Assembly (NCBI GenBank): GCA_018971625.1 | Contig: JAGXAJ010000015.1 | Span: forward strand, 1 to 63,101 | Direction of reading: 5' to 3' | DNA: 63,101 nucleotides | Origin: Pseudomonadota bacterium | GTDB lineage: Bacteria > Pseudomonadota > Alphaproteobacteria > Rhizobiales > Xanthobacteraceae | In this document: piece by piece, positions 53,794 through 62,958 of the stretch | Numbering within the stretch: position 1 is the first letter of the stretch | Layout of the letters: every line of letters begins with the position of its first letter | The notes under the pieces: generated by a model | Database searches by the model: none | Seen by the model: the letters and a program-made list of their open reading frames with translations, nothing else | Told to the model about the DNA's origin: nothing | Position numbers and translations under genes: made by a program

Positions 53794-55062
53794 ATGACGA
53801 CAACAGCCTCCCATCGCGTGGTAATCGTCGGCGCCGGCTTCGGCGGCCTGGAAGCAACCTTCGGGCTGAAGGGCGCGCCGGTCAGCGTCACGCTGATCGA
53901 CCGACGCAATCATCACCTGTTCCAGCCGCTACTATATCAGGTCGCGACCGCCTCGCTCGCGACCTCGGAGATCGCCTGGCCGATCCGCTATCTGCTGCGC
54001 GACCGGCCCGATGTGACGACCCTGTTCGCGACCGTCAGCGGCGTCGACGCGAAAGCCAGGCAGGTGCTGCTCGAAGACGGCGACACTTTGCCCTATGACA
54101 CGCTGATCCTCGCCACCGGCGCACGCCACGCCTATTTCGGCCACGACGAGTGGGAGCCGTTCGCGCCCGGGCTGAAGACGCTCGAGGACGCCACCACTTT
54201 GCGGCGTCGCATCCTGGTCGCGTTCGAACGCGCCGAGCGCGAGACCGATCCGCAACGCCGCGCGGCGCTGCTCACCTTCGTGATTGTCGGCGCAGGCCCA
54301 ACCGGCGTCGAGCTCGCCGGCACCATTGCCGAACTGGCGCAGGACACGCTGCCGCCGGACTTCCGCAACATCGATACCCACAAGACGCGCGTCATGCTGA
54401 TCGAGGCGGGTCCGCGCGTGCTCGCAGGTTTCGCCGACGAACTATCGGCCTATGCGCAAGCCGCGCTGGAAAAGATCGGCGTCGAGGTGGTGCTGGGAAA
54501 GGCCGTCACCGAGTGCTCGGCAGAAGGCGTCGTCTATGGCGGCGAGCGTCTGCAGTCGCGAACCCTGATCTGGGCCGCCGGCGTGCGCGCCTCGCCCGCC
54601 GCTGAATGGCTTGGCGTCGCGGCCGATCGCGCCGGCCGCCTGCAAGTGCTGCCCGACCTCACGGTACCCGGTCATCCCGATATCTTCGCCGTCGGCGATA
54701 CCATCGTCGTCGCAGGCCCGGATGGAAGTCCGGTTCCGGGCATCGCGCCCGCAGCCAAGCAGCAGGGACGCCACGTTGCCGCAACCATCAAGGCACGCCT
54801 GCAGGGCGGCGCGGCAACGCCGTTCCACTACAAACATGCGGGGAGCCTGGCGCAGATCGGCAAACGGCAGGCGGTGATCGATTTCGGCCGCATCAAGCTG
54901 CGTGGCACGCTCGCCTGGTGGATCTGGGGCGTCGCGCACATCTACTTCCTGATCGGCCTGCGCAACCGGTTGAGCGTCGCGTTGAGTTGGCTGTGGAACC
55001 ACGCCCGCGATCAACGCGGCGCACGGTTGATTACCCAGGGCAGCAGCAAGGTCGGGCGTTAG
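53794..55062 (+). CDS. NAD(P)/FAD-dependent oxidoreductase, type II NADH dehydrogenase-like
   Basis: The product is 422 residues. The FAD-binding GxGxxG motif is VVIVGAGFGGLEA near 9. The NAD-binding VIVGAGPTGVELAG is near 167 and the second FAD motif is PDIFAVGDT near 305. The C-terminal segment (RGTLAWWIWGVAHIYFLIGL) is hydrophobic, fitting the membrane-anchoring region of NDH-2 enzymes that pass electrons from NADH to quinone without proton pumping. It is alone on the plus strand, with a dispersed repeat directly after. Confidence 0.9.
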   Translation: MTTTASHRVVIVGAGFGGLEATFGLKGAPVSVTLIDRRNHHLFQPLLYQVATASLATSEIAWPIRYLLRDRPDVTTLFATVSGVDAKARQVLLEDGDTLPYDTLILATGARHAYFGHDEWEPFAPGLKTLEDATTLRRRILVAFERAERETDPQRRAALLTFVIVGAGPTGVELAGTIAELAQDTLPPDFRNIDTHKTRVMLIEAGPRVLAGFADELSAYAQAALEKIGVEVVLGKAVTECSAEGVVYGGERLQSRTLIWAAGVRASPAAEWLGVAADRAGRLQVLPDLTVPGHPDIFAVGDTIVVAGPDGSPVPGIAPAAKQQGRHVAATIKARLQGGAATPFHYKHAGSLAQIGKRQAVIDFGRIKLRGTLAWWIWGVAHIYFLIGLRNRLSVALSWLWNHARDQRGARLITQGSSKVGR

Positions 55063-55066
55063 AGCT

Positions 55067-55161
55067 TATCGGTTCTGATGGAATCAGAACCGGGCTCTCA
55101 GCTTTTTGTTTTTGACGCGTTTTCTTCACGCGAACCGGACGCCACTTCGCTCGAAAACGCT
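55067..55161. repeat. Dispersed intergenic repeat, copy 2
   Basis: The blocks GGTTCTGATGGAATCAGAACC (inverted), TTTGACGCGTTTTC and CTCGAAAACGCT correspond to copy 1 at 25050, with a longer middle part. It lies between the convergent NADH dehydrogenase-like and ugpB genes. Confidence 0.7.
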
Positions 55162-55183
55162 ATAGCTGCCAAATCCATAGCTG

Positions 55184-56502
55184 TCACGGATTGGTGCGTT
55201 CGAACTGGCGCAGTAACCGGTTGCCGCGCTGAACGGCGGAGTCCAGGGCCTCCTGCGCGGACTTCTTGCCGCTGAAAGCCTTCTCCAGTTCGTCGTCGAT
55301 CACGTCGCGGATCAGCACGAACGAACCAAGCCGGACGCCTCGTGAGTTTTCCGTAGGCGCATGCAGGGTGATCTGCTCGATCGAGATATCAGTGCCGGGA
55401 TTGCGGTCGTAAAAACCCTGGCTGCGAGTTAGCTCGAAGGCCGCGCGCGTTACCGGCAGATAGCCCGTGTTCTGGTGCCATCTGGCCTGCACTTCCGGCT
55501 TCGACAGGAAGGCGAAGAATTTGGCGACGCCGCTGTATTCAGCGTCAGGCGGGTCGCGCAGCACCCACAGGGTAGCGCCGCCGATCATGGAGTTTTGCGG
55601 CGCGCCCGCCACGTCGGGCCAATACGGAAGCATGCCGTAACCGACCTCGAATTTCGAATTGGCCTTGATATCGGCACGCGTTGCTGACGAGCCGATGAAG
55701 ATTCCGCATTCACCTTTCTGGAATCGCGGCTCCGCCGTGGTCGCCCGTCCGCTGTAATCGAACCGCTTGTCAGTCTGCCATTCAGCAAGCTGCGCGATAT
55801 GGCGCACCATCACAGGGTTGTTGAAATTGAGCTCGGCGTCGAGCCCATCAAGGCCGTTGGCTTTGGTCGAGATAGGCAGATTGTGGAACGCAGAAAAATT
55901 CTCGACATTGATCCAGGACGGCCAGGAGGTGGTGAAGCCACAAACCGCGCCGGCCGCGCGCAACCGCTTCGCCGCGGCGCCGACCTCCGGCCATGTCTTC
56001 GGCGCGACCTCGGGATCGAGGCCGGCAGCCCGAAACAGATCCTTGTTGTAGTAAAGGATCGGCGTGGAACTGTTGAACGGAAATAACAGCAAGTTGCCAT
56101 CGGCATCCGTGTAATACCCGCTCACGGCAGGAAGATAGGCTGCCGGTGAAAACGTCTCGGACTGGTCGTGCATCAACTCGAATACCGGATAGATCGCGCC
56201 CCTTGCCGCCATCATGGTAGCGGTCGCGATCTCGTTGACCTGGACGATGGCGGGCTGGCTCTGCGAACGAAACGCCAGGATCGCCGCGGTCACCGTCTCT
56301 GTGTAGTGCCCTTGTAGCTCGGCACGATCCGGTAGTCCGACTACGATGCGTTGAAATCGGCGGCGAGTTTTTCCAATTGACGGCCGAGTTCACCCGACAT
56401 GGCATGCCACGAGGCAATGTCGGTAACCGCCTGGGCGGGAGACGCGAGGGCGACCGCTACCGTCGCGGTAGCCAGCTGCAAAAACCTCAAAGCCGATTTC
56501 AC
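55184..56502 (-). pseudogene. ugpB: ugpB-like ABC transporter substrate-binding protein, two inactivating changes
   Basis: From GTG 56502 the DNA reads a signal peptide (LQLATATVAVALASPAQA) and the mature start VTDIASWHAMSGELGR of a glycerol-3-phosphate-type binding protein. The frame hits TAG at 56341-56343 in place of a sense codon (probably CAG). A base is then missing near 56307, after which the correct reading (YTETVTAAILAFRSQSQPAI) continues to the end, with SSTPILYYNKDLFRAAGLDP and FNNPVMVRHIAQLAEWQ. The rest is intact, so inactivation looks recent. No ugpA, ugpE or ugpC is nearby. Without its signal peptide the remaining frame is not expected to work. Confidence 0.85.
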
Positions 56503-56833
56503 GTTAGAACCGATCTATCCGCTGCGATCGAAAGAAATCCTGAGGATAAGTAATTTGTGCGGTGCGCGCGTGATAGAATCTCGCGGGGGCGGTTTCAATC
56601 CGCAAAAATGTCGCTCGCAGCGCACAATCGCAGAGTTCGGGCGGCTCCGACAGGATGGCCCCATGCCTGCCTTCGCCAAATCGGTTGAACCTTTTTTTCC
56701 GTCCATCGACATCATCTCAAGAGGTTGAAGTTGCCCGTTTACAGCCGCGCCGGCCTTTGGCGGATTGCAGCACCCGTCGTCCTGCCGTCCCTGATGGCGG
56801 CCCCGACGGGTGTGATCGCGCGCGAGCTGCGGT
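56503..56833. other. Intergenic region before the sensor kinase cluster
   Basis: I see no supported gene. Short frames on both strands lack the third-position GC bias of neighbours. Promoters for the divergent ugpB remnant and the kinase cluster should lie here. Confidence 0.5.
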
Positions 56834-57133
56834 ATGGTCCGCTTCATCACCCGGCCTGCCACCAAGCTGGTCGCCGACCACGACAAATATGCCGACCACC
56901 ACACGCTCACCGAACGCGCCGCGGACCGCGAACGGCGTGTGCTGTCGATGAAAGCCCGGGAAGGCCTCCCGGCCGACGATCGGAAAATCCTTGGCGAGGC
57001 TGCCATCGAATCCCGCCGCTTCATGCAGACGAAATGCAACGATCTCGCCGCGCAATCGCGCTCGGCGGTGAAGACCGCAGGCGTAGCGATCGCGGCAGAT
57101 TCCGGTCGCGAGCCAATCCGCAAGGTGGAGTGA
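56834..57133 (+). CDS. Small charged protein coupled to the sensor kinase gene
   Basis: The product is 99 residues, highly charged and mostly helical (DKYADHHTLTERAADRERRV, KILGEAAIESRRFMQT). I do not recognise it. The third codon positions are strongly G/C as in real genes here. Its TGA lies four bases before the GTG of the sensor kinase gene, so the two are translationally coupled. It may modulate the kinase. Confidence 0.55.
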   Translation: MVRFITRPATKLVADHDKYADHHTLTERAADRERRVLSMKAREGLPADDRKILGEAAIESRRFMQTKCNDLAAQSRSAVKTAGVAIAADSGREPIRKVE

Positions 57134-57137
57134 GTTG

Positions 57138-59279
57138 GTGTTCGGAATAACCCGGCGCGACGAAACTGCGGAACGGCCGGCGGGTCTCGCCGCGCGGGCA
57201 CGCGTTCGCATCGTCGGCCTGCTCCGCGCGGTACCCATCCGCTGGCGCATCCTGTCGATTGCCGCGTTGAACTCCGCCGTCGTCGTCGCGCTGGTGGCGA
57301 TGATCTGGAACGGCTCCCAGGTGCTCAGCTCGGCCTGGGGCGACGTGCGGCAGGTGCGCGAGTCCGACAATATCCTGGCGTTGCTCGAAAGCGAGACCAG
57401 CCGCCTGCAGAACCTGATTCATCAATATATCAACCAGCCCAGCCCGGAGTCCTTCGCCGAGATCCTGCTGTTGCGCGAAGCGGTACTGGGGACGCTGACC
57501 ACGCGCGCCTCGACCGACCCCATGCTGTCGGGATCGGTCGATGAACTCGAGCACGCCACCGAGCGTTTCCTCAACGGGTTCGGCGAACTGCGCACGCTGC
57601 AGGGAACCATTTCTAAAACCTATGAGGAGCAGGTCCAAGCCCCGGCGCGGGACATGGCAGCGCTTTATTCGATCATCGAGGGTGCGACGGGGCATCGCGA
57701 CGCACCGATCTGGCCATCGCTCGGAAAATCCCGCGAGGCTTTCACCGCGATGCTGGTCGCCGCGAATGCGTATTATTTTTCGCTGGCGAGCGCCTCGGCC
57801 GAGGAAGCCCGCAGCAACACCGAGACTATTGAGAAGACCATTCCCGTGATGACGGATCTCGCCGACAACGACCTGCAGCGCATGGCACTGCAGCGCCTCG
57901 GCGAACGAACGGCGGCGCTGCGGGAAGGATTGGCGAAATTATCAGAACAACTCGCCAGCCGTACTGAGCTCTTGCGCAACTCGATCGACGCCAGCCAGGC
58001 CGAAACCATCGGCGCGATCGACGATTTGTCGACCAAGATGCGCCAGCGCGAGCAGAAGGCGCAGGAGACGTTCGACCGGACGTTGGCGGATATCTCACGC
58101 AAGGTGCTCTCGGTCGCGGTGATTTTCCTCGGCATCATCCTTACCGCGGGCGTCTTGATCGCGCTGAGCATCCGGCTGCCACTGCAGCAGATCATGACGG
58201 CGATGCAGGCAATCACCTCCGGCGACTACGATCGGCAGGTGCAGGGCACCACGGCGCGCGACGAAGTCGGAGCGATGGCGCGCGCGGTCGAGGTGTTCCG
58301 CGAGAACGCCATCGCCAAGCGCGAGACCGAAGGTGCATTGCGCTCTTCAAAGGAAGAGGCCGAGGGCGCGCTGCTCGAACTGCGTGCCGCGCAGCAGAAC
58401 CTGATCGATGCCGAGAGGCTCGCCGCGCTCGGCGGCCTGGTCGCCGGCGTCGCCCATGAGATCAACAATCCGATCGGCATCAGCCTGACGGTGGCGTCCA
58501 GCCTCGCCCGCCGCACCGAGACGTTCGAGGCTGACCTGAAATCCGACCGACAGTTGCGCCGTTCGCAGCTCGACGACTTCGTCCGCTCTTCGCGCGACGC
58601 CTCGCAGCAGCTGGTGGCAAACCTGCATCGCGCCGGCGAACTGATCCAGTCGTTCAAGCAGGTCGCGGTCGACCGCTCGCATGCCGAGCGGCGGCAATTC
58701 AGCCTGAGCGAATCGACCGACCAGATCATCACCAGCCTGCGGCCGGTGCTGAAGAAGGCAGCGATCGCAGTGACGGTCGAGGTGCCGGAGGGACTTGTGA
58801 TCGACGGCTATCCGGGATCGTATGGCCAGATCCTGACCAATCTATTCCTCAACGCCGCAACCCACGCATTCGCCGACAGACGCTCCGGCACCATCTCGAT
58901 TTCGGCAAGGCCCCGCGGTCCCGAAGACGTCGAGATCATTTTTGCCGATAATGGCGCCGGAATGACGCCCGAGGTGCAGCGGCAGGCGTTCGACCCGTTC
59001 TTTACCACCCGCCGCAACGATGGCGGCACGGGGCTGGGCCTCCATATCGTTTATAGTCTGGTTACCCAGCAACTCGGGGGCCGAATGATGCTGGACTCGA
59101 GGCTGGGACAAGGCACCACTTTTCGCATTATGATGCCGAAAGCCGCCAAGGGCAGCACGGTAGTCCAGGACCAGAAGCTGGATACCAGCCACGATCCTAG
59201 CCCAGACAAAACCGCCACGACCAGCACTGACAGCGACGGAATCCCTCAATGGCCGAACAGGACGATGTCCTCCATCTGA
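57138..59279 (+). CDS. Membrane sensor histidine kinase with HAMP domain
   Basis: The product is 713 residues. Transmembrane helices at about 37-58 and 323-346 enclose a large helical periplasmic domain. A HAMP linker follows, then a coiled segment and the kinase core with the phosphoacceptor His near 440 in GGLVAGVAHEINNPIGISL. The ATP-binding parts are NLFLNAATHAFAD, FADNGAGMTP and GGTGLGLHIVYSL. The HEINNP variant is common in kinases paired with NtrC-like or hybrid partners. There is no receiver domain. Its last 31 bases overlap the hybrid kinase gene, so the two form a phosphorelay unit. Confidence 0.9.
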   Translation: MFGITRRDETAERPAGLAARARVRIVGLLRAVPIRWRILSIAALNSAVVVALVAMIWNGSQVLSSAWGDVRQVRESDNILALLESETSRLQNLIHQYINQPSPESFAEILLLREAVLGTLTTRASTDPMLSGSVDELEHATERFLNGFGELRTLQGTISKTYEEQVQAPARDMAALYSIIEGATGHRDAPIWPSLGKSREAFTAMLVAANAYYFSLASASAEEARSNTETIEKTIPVMTDLADNDLQRMALQRLGERTAALREGLAKLSEQLASRTELLRNSIDASQAETIGAIDDLSTKMRQREQKAQETFDRTLADISRKVLSVAVIFLGIILTAGVLIALSIRLPLQQIMTAMQAITSGDYDRQVQGTTARDEVGAMARAVEVFRENAIAKRETEGALRSSKEEAEGALLELRAAQQNLIDAERLAALGGLVAGVAHEINNPIGISLTVASSLARRTETFEADLKSDRQLRRSQLDDFVRSSRDASQQLVANLHRAGELIQSFKQVAVDRSHAERRQFSLSESTDQIITSLRPVLKKAAIAVTVEVPEGLVIDGYPGSYGQILTNLFLNAATHAFADRRSGTISISARPRGPEDVEIIFADNGAGMTPEVQRQAFDPFFTTRRNDGGTGLGLHIVYSLVTQQLGGRMMLDSRLGQGTTFRIMMPKAAKGSTVVQDQKLDTSHDPSPDKTATTSTDSDGIPQWPNRTMSSI

Positions 59280-60994
59280 TCGACGACTCCGGAGCCATTC
59301 CTGAAGTCTCGACCGCGAGGAAATGGAAGGTCGCGGTCATCGACGACGACCACGCCGTGCATGAGGGCACGCGATTTGCGCTGAGCGACTACAGCCTTCA
59401 CGGACAGACACTGGAAATCCTGTCGGCCTATTCGGCGGCCGAGGGCCGCGCCTTGATGCGCGCGCATCCCGACATCGCGGCCGTGCTGCTCGACGTCATC
59501 ATGGAAACCGATGCCGCGGGCCTCGATCTGGTCGAGTACATCCGCAACGAACTGAGAAACGAAACCGTCCGCATCATCCTGCGCACCGGACAGCCCGGAC
59601 AGGCGCCGGAACGCCGCGTCATTGTCCAGTACGACATCAACGACTACAAGGCGAAGACCGAACTGACGGCGGACAAGCTGTTCACCTCGCTGACCGCGGC
59701 GCTGCGCAGTTACCAGCAGCTCGAACGCATGGTGCAGACAAGGCGCGGGCTGGAAATCATCATCGACGCCGCTTCCACCCTGTACGATTTCAAATCGATG
59801 CAGCGCCTCGCCGAGGGCGTGCTGACGCAGATCGCCTCGCTGCTCAACGTCGACTGCGCCGGCATCCTGGTGCTGCGCGACGGCGGCATGGTGGACGACG
59901 ATTTTTCCGTGCTGGCCGGCTCCGGCTGCTACAGCCGCTTCATCGGCAGCGCCGGATCCAAATCGCTGGATCCCGATCTGCGCGCCATGGTGGAAGCCGC
60001 CTTCAGGCGGCGTGAGCATGAATTCGTCGACCACCGTTCGGTGCTCTATGTCCGCACCGGCAGCGGCCGCGAAGTCGTGGTGCTGTTGCAGGCGGAGCGC
60101 GATCTTTCCGAAACCGACCGATCACTGGTGGAGATTTTCGGCAGCCGGCTGTCGATCGCCTTCGACAATGTCATCCTGTATCAGCAACTGCACGAGGCCA
60201 ACACCCAGCTCGAGGACCGGGTCGCCCAGCGTACCCGGGCGCTGATGCAGGCCAATCGCCGGCTCTCGGCGCAGTGGCTGCGATTGCAGCGCGCCAACGG
60301 CTTCAAGAACGAGATTCTGGGCACCGTCGCCCACGACCTGAAGAATCCGCTCGGCGTCATCCTCGGCCGTACTGAAATGCTGACCGAGTTGATCGGCACC
60401 GGCTCTTCCAAGGAGAGTGTCACCGCCCAGGTCGATCACATCCGCGACGCCACCAAGCGGCTGACCCTGATGGTCGACCATCTGATCTCGGACGCGATGG
60501 CCGACGCCTTCGACATCACGATCCGCCGCGAGCCGGTCGACGTCGCAGCCCTGGTCAGTGAAGTCGCCGAGACCAACCAGCCTTCGGCCGCCAACAAGCA
60601 GCAGACGATCACGGTATCCGCGCCGCCGAATTTCGTCACCATGTGCGACACCGACCGGATGCGCGAGGCCATCGACAATCTCGTCAGCAACGCCATCAAA
60701 TACTCACCGATCGGCGGCAAGATTGCTCTTGTCGTGAGCCACGAGAAGAACAACACCATTATCCGCATCGCCGATGAAGGGGCCGGCCTCTCGCCGGAAG
60801 ATCTCGGACGGCTGTTCGGTCGCTTCCAGCGGCTCTCGGCAAAGCCGACCGCCGGCGAAAGTTCGACCGGGCTCGGCCTATCGATCGTCAAGCGCATCAT
60901 CGACATGCATGGCGGCCAGGTAACCGCCGAAAGTGCCGGTCCCGGCCAGGGATCGACTTTCACCGTGGTGCTGCCCGCAACCGAGGCGCCGTGA
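59249..60994 (+). CDS. Receiver-DUF3369-histidine kinase hybrid
   Basis: The product is 581 residues. The receiver domain comes first with Asp82 (AVLLDVIMETD), then a GAF-like DUF3369 region at about 160-310. The soluble kinase core has His362 in GTVAHDLKNPLGVILGR and the ATP-binding motifs DNLVSNAIKYSP, IADEGAGLSPEDL and STGLGLSIVKRII. There are no membrane segments, so it acts in the cytosol, probably taking phosphate from the upstream sensor and passing it to the response regulator. It overlaps both neighbours' reading frames closely. Confidence 0.9.
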   Translation: MAEQDDVLHLIDDSGAIPEVSTARKWKVAVIDDDHAVHEGTRFALSDYSLHGQTLEILSAYSAAEGRALMRAHPDIAAVLLDVIMETDAAGLDLVEYIRNELRNETVRIILRTGQPGQAPERRVIVQYDINDYKAKTELTADKLFTSLTAALRSYQQLERMVQTRRGLEIIIDAASTLYDFKSMQRLAEGVLTQIASLLNVDCAGILVLRDGGMVDDDFSVLAGSGCYSRFIGSAGSKSLDPDLRAMVEAAFRRREHEFVDHRSVLYVRTGSGREVVVLLQAERDLSETDRSLVEIFGSRLSIAFDNVILYQQLHEANTQLEDRVAQRTRALMQANRRLSAQWLRLQRANGFKNEILGTVAHDLKNPLGVILGRTEMLTELIGTGSSKESVTAQVDHIRDATKRLTLMVDHLISDAMADAFDITIRREPVDVAALVSEVAETNQPSAANKQQTITVSAPPNFVTMCDTDRMREAIDNLVSNAIKYSPIGGKIALVVSHEKNNTIIRIADEGAGLSPEDLGRLFGRFQRLSAKPTAGESSTGLGLSIVKRIIDMHGGQVTAESAGPGQGSTFTVVLPATEAP

Positions 60995-60995
60995 C

Positions 60996-61736
60996 ATGAG
61001 CCAGAGCCAGCATATCTTCATTGTCGACGACGAAGCCCCTGCCCGGGAGATGGTCGGCGATTACCTCAAGATGCACGGCTTTGCCGTGACGCTGTGCGAC
61101 GGCGGGAAGACCCTGCGCGCTGCGATCGAAACCAACGTGCCCGACCTCGTGGTACTTGACCTGAACATGCCCGAGGAAGACGGACTTTCCATCATCCGCG
61201 ACCTCAAGAGCCGTGCCAACATCCCCGTCATCATGCTGACGGCGACCGCAAGCCCGATCGACAGGGTGGTCGGCCTCGAACTGGGCGCTGACGATTACAT
61301 CGCAAAGCCCTGCGAATTGCGCGAATTGATGGCCCGCATCCGCTCGGTGCTGCGGCGGAGCACGCCGGTCAAGACCGTGGCTGGAACAGACGCCGCCGGC
61401 GCCAAGGCGACCAAGAATCAACTGGTTCGGTTCGGCACCAAATGGCTCGATCTCGAAGCCCAGGCGCTGCGCGACGACGAGGGCAATGAGCATCCGCTGA
61501 CGGCATCCGAATTCGGTCTGCTCAAGGTGTTCGCCGCCAATCCCAAGCGTGTGCTGTCGCGCGAGCGGCTGCTGGAGCTCGCCAACGCCCGCGACAGCGA
61601 GGCGTTCGATCGCGCCGTGGACCTGCGGATCATGAGAATCCGGCGCAAAATCGAGCCGGATCCGGCCAAGCCGGCCGTCATCCGCACCATCAGGGGCGGC
61701 GGATATCTGTTTTCGCCAGCCGGCGACAAGGCCTAG
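60996..61736 (+). CDS. OmpR/PhoB-type response regulator
   Basis: The product is 246 residues. The receiver domain has Asp55 (LVVLDLNMPEEDGLS) and Lys near 105 (YIAKPC). A winged-helix output domain follows (LTASEFGLLKVFAANPKRVL, VDLRIMRIRRKIE, TIRGGGYLF). It starts one base after the hybrid kinase stop (TGACATG), so it is the third member of the relay. Its regulon is not known from the sequence. Confidence 0.93.
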   Translation: MSQSQHIFIVDDEAPAREMVGDYLKMHGFAVTLCDGGKTLRAAIETNVPDLVVLDLNMPEEDGLSIIRDLKSRANIPVIMLTATASPIDRVVGLELGADDYIAKPCELRELMARIRSVLRRSTPVKTVAGTDAAGAKATKNQLVRFGTKWLDLEAQALRDDEGNEHPLTASEFGLLKVFAANPKRVLSRERLLELANARDSEAFDRAVDLRIMRIRRKIEPDPAKPAVIRTIRGGGYLFSPAGDKA

Positions 61737-61846
61737 TGGGGCCGCACCGCGCCGGGTGACGATACGCGGGAACGAGAATCGCTCCCGGCCGCCAAAAGCC
61801 AGCCCCCGTATTTGTACGATCATTGAAATTACTTGCATTTTTAGTC

Positions 61847-61883
61847 GAATTGTTTCGTCGCCGGCGCAGCAACGAAACAATTC
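61847..61883. promoter_or_regulatory. 12-bp perfect inverted repeat before the sigma factor
   Basis: GAATTGTTTCGT (61847-61858) and ACGAAACAATTC (61872-61883) are exact inverted copies 13 bases apart. It lies about 110 bases after the response regulator and 110 before the sigma factor gene, so it may be an operator or a transcription end. Confidence 0.55.
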
Positions 61884-61994
61884 TCGTCCGCACGAAACCA
61901 TTTTCCGCTTTTGGCGCAGACATCCCGAAACGTTCGCTAACTATCAATTTACCCAACGAGGCGCCGCAAAGGGGCGATCACCGGGGAGCCTGTC

Positions 61995-62606
61995 ATGCCG
62001 AACGTCATTGCCATCAACGCCGCAGCCCGCCAAGGCATCGTCGCCGCGCAGGCGACCTCGGATGAAATGCTGATCGAGAGCATTGCCGATGGCGGCCGCA
62101 CCGCCATGCACATCCTGTATTCCCGGCACAATGTGCGGGTCTACCGCTTCATCCTGCGCATCGTGCGCGATACCACGATGGCCGAAGATCTTGTCAGCCA
62201 GGTTTTCCTCGACGTGTGGCGCACCGCGCGCCAGTTCGAGGGCCGTTCCCAAGCCTCCACCTGGCTGTTGTCGATTGCCCGCTTCAAGGCGCTGACCGCG
62301 CTGCGCCAGCGCCGGCACGAGGACATCGAACAGGAAGACGTGCTCGAGATCGCCGACCAGGCCGATACGCCGGAAGCCTCATTGGACCGCAGCAATATCG
62401 GCGCCATCCTGCGCGCCTGTATCGCCAAACTGTCGCCGGCGCATCGCGAGATCATCAACCTGGTTTATTACCATGAGAAGTCGGTGGAAGAGGCCGGTGA
62501 AATCATCGGCATTCCCCACAGCACGGTCAAGACCCGGATGTTTTATGCCCGCAAGCAGCTGGCCGAACTGCTCAAGGGCGCGGGAATCGACAGTCTGGCC
62601 GCATGA
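61995..62606 (+). CDS. ECF-type RNA polymerase sigma factor
   Basis: The product is 203 residues. Region 2 is YSRHNVRVYRFILRIVRDTT, AEDLVSQVFLDVWRTA and FEGRSQASTWLLSIARFKAL. Region 4 is LSPAHREIINLVYYHEKSVE, EAGEIIGIPHSTVKTRMFYA. The order and spacing are those of extracytoplasmic-function sigma factors. No anti-sigma gene of usual form is recognised next to it. GGGGAGC precedes the ATG. Confidence 0.92.
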   Translation: MPNVIAINAAARQGIVAAQATSDEMLIESIADGGRTAMHILYSRHNVRVYRFILRIVRDTTMAEDLVSQVFLDVWRTARQFEGRSQASTWLLSIARFKALTALRQRRHEDIEQEDVLEIADQADTPEASLDRSNIGAILRACIAKLSPAHREIINLVYYHEKSVEEAGEIIGIPHSTVKTRMFYARKQLAELLKGAGIDSLAA

Positions 62607-62958
62607 CATCAATCAGGCTGGACCACGAAACAGACGAAACAGTAGACGACATCAGCCGGAAAAACATCTCGTCTACACCTGCATCGATCGAATTTGCTTC
62701 ATGTTCAGACCTCCAGCGGCCCGGACGGGATGCCCCCCTCCGGGTCGTTCTGTGTTTGCCGGCCTGCGTGCTGGCTTCCCCTTTACTTTCGTGCCGTTGA
62801 CCCCCACCCCAACCCCTTCCCCGCAACGGGGAGGAGAGAAGAAGGGCTGCCGATTGCGATTTGTCCACGCCCGAAACGGTCGTCATTTAGCTGCGATAAA
62901 ATTTGAAGAGACGGTTTGCGTGTCTGGCACAGCGCGCTCCCCTCCCCTTGCGGGGTGT
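62607..62958. other. Intergenic region with G/C-run repeats
   Basis: No gene is supported. A frame starting at ATG 62603 overlaps the sigma factor stop, but its codon use is poor. Short hairpin units such as CCCC-GCAA-CGGGG near 62822 and CCCCTCCCCTTGCGGGG near 62940 look like further dispersed repeats. Confidence 0.5.

Noticed and set aside
56515..57370. Minus-strand frames over the small charged protein and sensor kinase start
   Set aside because: They are antisense to well-supported plus-strand genes, with Arg/Ser/Pro-rich shadow composition.
62603..62800. Frame overlapping the sigma factor stop by ATGA, a possible anti-sigma gene
   Set aside because: It has no Cys/His zinc motif or membrane helix, and its codon bias is lost after a few codons. 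The overlap may be chance.
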